Positions 42,237-46,692 of a stretch of DNA of 46,692 bases are shown here, piece by piece. The stretch covers positions 1 through 46,692 of the forward strand of contig JAVSLW010000005.1 of NCBI GenBank assembly GCA_039666455.1, in the 5' to 3' direction. The stretch comes from Methanobacterium sp. GTDB taxonomy: Archaea > Methanobacteriota > Methanobacteria > Methanobacteriales > Methanobacteriaceae. The notes under the pieces are model-generated. The model saw only the letters and a list, made by a program, of their open reading frames with translations, ran no database searches and was not told the DNA's origin. The stretch's first letter is position 1; each line of letters starts with the position of its first letter. The position numbers were made by a program, and so were the translations under genes.

Positions 42237-43064
42237 TTAATCTATAAGGCCGTATTTTACAACCAGCTCTTCCAGTTCTTCCATGGTCATTGGTTTTGGA
42301 ATAACGAAACTCTTGTTGTTTATTATTTTATCAGCCAGTGTTTTGTATTCGTTAGCCTGGTTGCATTCTGGGTCAAATTCTATCACTGACTTTTTGTTGA
42401 ATTCAGCTTTCTGGACTATGTTGTCCCTTGGAACGAAGTGAATCATTTGAGTACCAATTTTTTCACAGAATTCTTCAAGAAGCTCTCTTTCACCATCCAC
42501 GTTTCGACTGTTACAGATGATTCCCCCAAGTCTTACTCCACTTTGTTCAGCGTATTTTACCATGCCTATACAGATGTTGTTTGCAGCATAAAGTGCCATC
42601 ATCTCTCCAGATGCCACTATATAAATTTCTTCAGCTTTACCATCCCTTACAGGCATTGCAAAACCTCCACAGACAACATCCCCTAAAACATCGAAGAATA
42701 CAAAGTCCAGATCTTTTTCATATTCTCCATACATTTCCATTAATGTAATCGCGGTTATTACACCTCTTCCAGCACACCCAACACCAGGTTCAGGACCTCC
42801 AGATTCAACACATTTTATTCCTTCAAATCCAGTTTCCATGACGTTATCAGGAGTACACGCTTCCTCTCCTTCTTCTCTTAATGTGTCCATCATGGTGGTC
42901 TGCATTTTACCCCCTAATATCAGACGGGTACTGTCTGCTTTTGGATCGCACCCGTGAATCATGACTTTCTGGTCATGGAAGTGTGCCATGGCGGCTGCGG
43001 TGTTTTGTTGTGTTGTGGATTTTCCAATTCCACCTTTTCCATAAATTGCTACTTTTCTTACCAT
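42237..43064 (-). CDS. nifH: Nitrogenase iron protein
   Basis: 275 aa Fe protein, ATP-dependent electron donor to NifDK, also used in cofactor maturation. P-loop GKGGIGKSTTQQN (residues 9-21), 4Fe-4S ligands Cys97 (GCAGRG) and Cys132 (VCGGFAMP), and Arg100 at the ADP-ribosylation position. The frame is open to 43148, but the extra 28 codons contain the NrpR operator and no family similarity, and ATG at 43064 has GGGGGG upstream, so that is the start. First gene of the operon. Confidence 0.96.
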   Translation of the reverse strand: MVRKVAIYGKGGIGKSTTQQNTAAAMAHFHDQKVMIHGCDPKADSTRLILGGKMQTTMMDTLREEGEEACTPDNVMETGFEGIKCVESGGPEPGVGCAGRGVITAITLMEMYGEYEKDLDFVFFDVLGDVVCGGFAMPVRDGKAEEIYIVASGEMMALYAANNICIGMVKYAEQSGVRLGGIICNSRNVDGERELLEEFCEKIGTQMIHFVPRDNIVQKAEFNKKSVIEFDPECNQANEYKTLADKIINNKSFVIPKPMTMEELEELVVKYGLID

Positions 43065-43104
43065 AATAGACCCCCCTATTTCTTGTTTTTTTTTCTCCAT
43101 AATC

Positions 43105-43118
43105 GGAAATATGCTTCC
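43105..43118. promoter_or_regulatory. NrpR-type nif operator GGAA-N6-TTCC
   Basis: GGAA-ATATGC-TTCC is a perfect match to the operator bound by the archaeal nitrogen repressor NrpR. It lies about 34-47 bp downstream of the nifH TATA box and 41-54 bp upstream of the nifH ATG, so it would block transcription just after initiation. A wider dyad TCGGAA/TTCCGA (43103-43108, 43122-43127) overlaps it and could be a second, weaker site. Confidence 0.8.
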
Positions 43119-43151
43119 TGCTTCCGACAACACTAACTTGGTTTTCATTCC

Positions 43152-43161
43152 TTATAAATTT
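43152..43161 (-). promoter_or_regulatory. TATA box of the nif operon
   Basis: On the minus strand AAATTTATAA, preceded by CGAAAA as BRE-like sequence, lies about 90 bp from nifH. Expected transcription start is near 43130, giving a leader of about 65 nt that includes the operator. Confidence 0.6.
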
Positions 43162-43201
43162 TTCGATGGAAATTGCTGAAAATAAAGATTTTTTTTTAAA
43201 C

Positions 43202-43223
43202 GAAACGCAGTTATATGCGTTTC
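43202..43223. promoter_or_regulatory. GAAACGCA-N6-TGCGTTTC inverted repeat
   Basis: Perfect eight-base arms, relatively GC-rich for this gap, lying about 40 bp upstream of the nif TATA box and about 330 bp from pycB. A second operator for nif, an activator site or a site unrelated to nitrogen is possible. Confidence 0.4.
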
Positions 43224-43392
43224 AATAAAAAAAGACTTTTTCTGGATTTTAATCATGAATTGACCCATAAAACACTAATAAAACAGCGTCACAAGAATTT
43301 AAAGATTTCTGGCGTTTACAAAATGTAACATGCGAATCTCTCGCTGCATACAAAATCAGAGGTTTTAAGGCCCGAAAACCATATTTTCAATG

Positions 43393-43413
43393 AGTTTTAG
43401 AAATTCTAAAACT
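43393..43413. promoter_or_regulatory. 21-bp palindrome between nif and pycB
   Basis: Arms AGTTTTAGAA and TTCTAAAACT around one A. It lies about 140 bp before pycB and 240 bp before the nif promoter. Its function is unknown. An operator for pycB is the simplest guess. The remaining part of the 486-bp gap shows no gene. Confidence 0.4.
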
Positions 43414-43550
43414 TTAATTTAAACAACGGCATGTACAGTTAATTAAAACGTGGAAATCATCACGATTAATAATGGAAATAATTTATAAGGCAGTTAAGAC
43501 TAAATATATTGAGATATTTAATTTTCAATTCAATTACTTGAGGGACATAG

Positions 43551-45272
43551 ATGAAAAAGATAAAGATCATTGAAACAGCATTCAGGGACGCACATCAATC
43601 TCTACTTGCAACAAGAATGAGGACAAGAGATATGCTGCCAATTGCTGAAGAGATGGATAAGGTAGGATATTTCTCACTGGAATCATGGGGAGGGGCAACA
43701 TTCGATACATGCATACGCTACCTGAATGAAGACCCATGGGAAAGACTCAGAGAACTTAAAGAGCATATAAAGAAGACTCCACTTCAGATGCTACTTCGTG
43801 GCCAGAATTTAGTTGGATACAAACACTACCCGGATGATATAGTAAGAAAATTCGTTGAAAAGTCCTATGAAAATGGGATTGATGTTTTCCGGATATTTGA
43901 CGCACTTAATGACATTAGAAATATGGAATATGCCATTAAGGTCGCACATGAACAGGATGCTCATGTTCAGGGAGTAATATCATATACAGTGAGTCCATAC
44001 CATACATTAGAAAAATATGTGGAATTTAGTCGGGAATTAGAAGAATTAGGATGTAATTCAGTAGCTATAAAGGATATGGCAGGATTAATTTCACCTCATG
44101 ACACTTATAAACTTGTTAAAACTCTTAAAGAAGAAACTGATTTAATAGTTAATCTGCATTGCCACTGCACAAGCGGTATGACTCCTATGAGTTACTATGC
44201 AGCCTGTGAGGCAGGTGTAGATCTTTTAGATACTGCAATATCGCCATTATCATGGGGAGCATCACAGCCCCCAACAGAAAGTATTGTAGCTGCACTTCAA
44301 GGTACTCCATACGATACAGGGCTTGATTTAAAACTTTTAACCCGTATTAAAAAGTATTTTGAAGAAATACGTCAGAAATACAGCGGGATACTTGACCCCA
44401 TCTCTGAAAAGGTGGATACTGAAGTCCTTATCTATCAAATTCCTGGTGGAATGCTTTCAAACTTTGTATCGCAGCTAAAAGAGCAGAATGCGCTTGATAA
44501 ATATGAAGAAGTGCTTGAAGAAGTGCCAAAGGTAAGAAAGGATCTTGGATACCCTCCACTTGTAACTCCAACAAGCCAGATAGTTGGAATTCAGGCAGTT
44601 ATGAACGTATTAGGTGGAGAAAGATATAAAAATGTTTCAAAGGAAGTTAAAGATTATCTGAAAGGTTTGTATGGAAGGCCCCCTGCTCCAGTTAATGAAA
44701 ATGTGCGGAAAAAAATTATTGGTGATGAAAAACCAGTAACTGTAAGGCCGGGAGACCTTCTTGAAGGCGAATTCGAAAAATATAAAGAAGAAGGAGAAAA
44801 ATTAGGAATCATCAAAAAAGAAGAAGATATTTTAACTTATGCCCTTTACCCTGCAGTTGCCCCTAAATTCTTAAAAGGTGAAGCAGAAGAGGAAGAATTA
44901 AAGCCCCCTACAAATGAAAATACCTGTGAAACACCGGCTATGGTTCCCGCAGAATACGCAGTTGATGTGGACGGTGAAGTTTTCAATGTTAAGGTTCTTC
45001 CAGTTGGATATATGGAAATTAAAAGTGCTGAAGCTGTTAAGACACCTTCAGGACCTGTTGAAGGTGAAGTCACTGCCACAATGCAGGGAATGATCCTTAA
45101 ACTCAAAGTAGATAAAGGAGATAAGGTAAATGAAGGAAATGTGGTTGCAGTACTTGAAACAATGAAAATGGAGAATGATATCCATGCTACAATCTCTGGA
45201 ATTGTAGAGGAAATCTTCATTAATGAAGGTGATACCGTAAACGCTGGTGATACTTTAATGGTAATAAAATAA
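43551..45272 (+). CDS. pycB: Pyruvate carboxylase subunit B
   Basis: 573 aa carboxyltransferase plus biotin-carrier subunit, making oxaloacetate from pyruvate with PycA (not in window). Barrel motifs ETAFRDAHQSLLATRMRT, ESWGGATFD, LRGQNLVGYKHY, VNLHCHCTSGMTP. A linker from about 460, then a biotinyl domain with ETMKMEN and the biotinylated Lys539. The C-terminus with the full biotin domain favours pyruvate carboxylase rather than a membrane decarboxylase, since no beta or gamma subunits are nearby. GAGGGA before the ATG, TATA-like AAATATATT about 43-50 bp upstream. Confidence 0.93.
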   Translation: MKKIKIIETAFRDAHQSLLATRMRTRDMLPIAEEMDKVGYFSLESWGGATFDTCIRYLNEDPWERLRELKEHIKKTPLQMLLRGQNLVGYKHYPDDIVRKFVEKSYENGIDVFRIFDALNDIRNMEYAIKVAHEQDAHVQGVISYTVSPYHTLEKYVEFSRELEELGCNSVAIKDMAGLISPHDTYKLVKTLKEETDLIVNLHCHCTSGMTPMSYYAACEAGVDLLDTAISPLSWGASQPPTESIVAALQGTPYDTGLDLKLLTRIKKYFEEIRQKYSGILDPISEKVDTEVLIYQIPGGMLSNFVSQLKEQNALDKYEEVLEEVPKVRKDLGYPPLVTPTSQIVGIQAVMNVLGGERYKNVSKEVKDYLKGLYGRPPAPVNENVRKKIIGDEKPVTVRPGDLLEGEFEKYKEEGEKLGIIKKEEDILTYALYPAVAPKFLKGEAEEEELKPPTNENTCETPAMVPAEYAVDVDGEVFNVKVLPVGYMEIKSAEAVKTPSGPVEGEVTATMQGMILKLKVDKGDKVNEGNVVAVLETMKMENDIHATISGIVEEIFINEGDTVNAGDTLMVIK

Positions 45273-45282
45273 AACCTGTAGC

Positions 45283-45314
45283 TTTTTCTATTTTCATTAA
45301 ATTTTATTTCTTTT
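45283..45314 (+). terminator. T-tract terminator after pycB
   Basis: Several T-runs (GCTTTTTC, ATTTTC, ATTTTATTTCTTTT) follow the pycB stop within about 45 bp, the usual form of archaeal termination. No hairpin is present. Confidence 0.35.
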
Positions 45315-45356
45315 AAAACGTTTAATTATTTAGTTTTTAATTATGGAGTGATTATT

Positions 45357-46046
45357 TTGAAAAAATCAAATAAAGTAAAGGCTCATTTTGAAGAAGAAGC
45401 CAGAGAATTTGATGAAATCATCCTGAAATTAATTCCACAGTATAAAGATATGATAAATGCATTAATCAGCTCAATACCACTTAATAATGATGATTCAATA
45501 AAAGTTCTTGATCTTGGGTGCGGTACTGGCAATATAACAAAAACTCTTAAAGGAAGATTCCCTAATGCTCAGTGTACTTGCTTAGATCTAGCTGAAAACA
45601 TGATTGAAATGGCTAAAATTAAATTAAATGAGTATAATGATATAAATTATGTTATTGGAGATTTTTACAGCCTTGAATTTTCCGAAAATTATGATGCAAT
45701 TGTCTCTTCCTTAGCATTGCATCATCTTGTAACCGATGACGATAAAATTGAATTCTACAAAAAGATATATGGTGCTTTAAATGATGGAGGCGTGTTTTAT
45801 AATGCTGACGTGGTTTTAGGCTCAAATGAATATCTTCAAGATCTATACATAAGTAAATGGAAAGAATTCATGAATTTAAGCGTCAGCATGAGAGAAATAG
45901 ATGAAAAATGGATACCTGCTGCAGAAGACGAAGATCACCCGGCAAAATTAATGGATCATCTCGATTGGCTTCGTGATTTAGGTTTCAGGGATGTTGATGT
46001 AATTTGGAAGTATTATGGTGGTGCAGTTTACGGAGGATACAGGTAA
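45357..46046 (+). CDS. SAM-dependent methyltransferase (class I)
   Basis: 229 aa. VLDLGCGTGNITKTL is SAM motif I, TCLDLAENMIEMAK the second, and YDAIVSSLALHHL the post-motif with the small-molecule methyltransferase pattern. NADVVLG and the acidic EDEDHPAKL region follow. The acceptor is unknown. The start is most likely TTG at 45357 (MKKSNKVKAHF), since GGAGTGA lies five bases upstream. The longer GTG frame from 45348 would include that site. It ends 5 bp before the convergent queC stop. Confidence 0.82.
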   Translation: MKKSNKVKAHFEEEAREFDEIILKLIPQYKDMINALISSIPLNNDDSIKVLDLGCGTGNITKTLKGRFPNAQCTCLDLAENMIEMAKIKLNEYNDINYVIGDFYSLEFSENYDAIVSSLALHHLVTDDDKIEFYKKIYGALNDGGVFYNADVVLGSNEYLQDLYISKWKEFMNLSVSMREIDEKWIPAAEDEDHPAKLMDHLDWLRDLGFRDVDVIWKYYGGAVYGGYR

Positions 46047-46051
46047 TTTTT

Positions 46052-46692
46052 TTATCTTCCTGCTTTCTTAAATGCCCTTATACGTCTCATACATGACTCA
46101 CAAATTCCACAAGGATCTTCTTCGCCTATATAGCAAGAATAACTTAAATCAAACGGGGCATTTATTTTAACACCGAGTTTTACGATTTCATCTTTATTTA
46201 AATCAATAACAGGAGCTTCAATTTGAACACCATCAAGTGTGCCAATTTTTAAAACTTCATTAAATGCGTTTAAGAATTCTTTTGAATTATCGGGGAATGT
46301 GACTGCCTCTTCAAGGTCCCAACCTACAATAATTATTTCTGCGTCTTCTGCTTCTGCAAATGAGGTTGCTATGGCCGTAAACACTACATTTCGTCCTGGA
46401 ACCCATACGCATCTTGCTGTTTCATCACATATTTCTTTATTATCAAGTTCATCTGCTTTAAGTTCTGGAACCTCAGTATCAGATGTTAGCGCTGATTTTC
46501 CAAGCTTTTTAAGCCACGGAAGTTCTACAATTGTGTGTTCAATCCCTAATTTTTCACATATTGCCTTTGAAGATTTTATTTCCATATCTGCACTTCGCTG
46601 CCCGTAGTTAAAGGTAATTGCATGAATATCATATTTATCCTTGAAATATGCTGTTGCAACTGTTGAATCAAGACCTCCTGAAAGGACTGATA
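46052..46692 (-). CDS. queC: 7-cyano-7-deazaguanine synthase, 5' end cut
   Basis: The C-terminal portion of QueC, about 213 codons, running off the window at 46692. The PP-loop SGGLDST (about codons 4-10 of the visible part) and FNYGQRS, GRNVVFTAIATSFAE, VGWDLEEAVTFPD and the zinc-binding CxxxxxxxxCGICESC end are present. It makes preQ0 for archaeosine or queuosine biosynthesis. The visible part lacks only the first few residues. Confidence 0.9.
   Translation of the reverse strand, partial: SVLSGGLDSTVATAYFKDKYDIHAITFNYGQRSADMEIKSSKAICEKLGIEHTIVELPWLKKLGKSALTSDTEVPELKADELDNKEICDETARCVWVPGRNVVFTAIATSFAEAEDAEIIIVGWDLEEAVTFPDNSKEFLNAFNEVLKIGTLDGVQIEAPVIDLNKDEIVKLGVKINAPFDLSYSCYIGEEDPCGICESCMRRIRAFKKAGR

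Overview
This 46.7 kb window is AT-rich archaeal chromosome from a methanogen, most likely a Methanobacterium-type member of the Methanobacteriales. The evidence is a methanogenesis-marker-8 family protein, SepCysS and GatDE (archaeal indirect tRNA aminoacylation), homocitrate synthase/homoaconitase of the coenzyme B pathway, archaeal-type Ino1, ThiC, FEN1 and AhcY, an archaeal nif operon with nifI1/nifI2 between nifH and nifD, and TATA-type promoters with GGTGA-like ribosome binding sites. No rRNA, tRNA or CRISPR array was seen.

Layout. 1-568: start of a B12-binding/radical SAM gene carrying an in-frame TGA. 993-1133: an unlisted 46-residue two-CxxC microprotein. 1231-6631 (minus): gatD, gatE, trxB, pscS, a block for tRNA-dependent Gln and Cys formation plus a thioredoxin reductase. 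6728-9357: marker 8, a CBS protein and thiC. 9358-9934: a non-coding stretch with three inverted repeats. 9935-12672 (plus): HEAT-repeat protein, ahcY and a DUF2119 protein with an M14-peptidase-like metal motif. 12676-19979 (minus strand): nrdJ with an intein, a CYTH protein, aksA, aksD/hacA, a chorismate-lyase-like protein and fen1. 20065-23118: winged-helix protein, Hsp20, galE, DUF131 membrane protein and THUMP protein. 23378-24583: a solitary TnpB element with a structured right end. 24586-31116: amidohydrolase, two pilin-like proteins, a duplicated-HTH protein, a DUF530-like protein and metG. 31117-31859: a long non-coding gap with a strong hairpin and two palindromes. 31878-32972: ino1.

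32977-43064 (minus) is the main block: nifH-I1-I2-D-K-E-N, a NifX-like gene, a two-cluster ferredoxin and a molybdopterin oxidoreductase, all co-directional with short gaps. A perfect GGAA-N6-TTCC NrpR-type operator lies in the nifH leader. Two tandem hairpins separate nifK from nifE. Then come pycB, a SAM methyltransferase and the 3' part of queC, which runs off the window.

How the genes fit together: NifHDK is the Mo nitrogenase, NifI1/I2 its ammonium switch, and NifE/N/X the cofactor scaffold. NifB is not in the window. AksA, about 20 kb away, could supply the homocitrate needed for FeMo-co, since no nifV is visible. The tail of the nif operon (ferredoxin plus an atypical molybdopterin enzyme whose putative metal-ligand Cys is not followed by the formate-dehydrogenase His) is the best candidate for something poorly described. 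Other points of interest are the intein placed directly before the RNR thiyl-radical cysteine, the TnpB whose RuvC-II glutamate position is glycine, and several palindromes in non-coding gaps, one of which is shared between two distant promoters.
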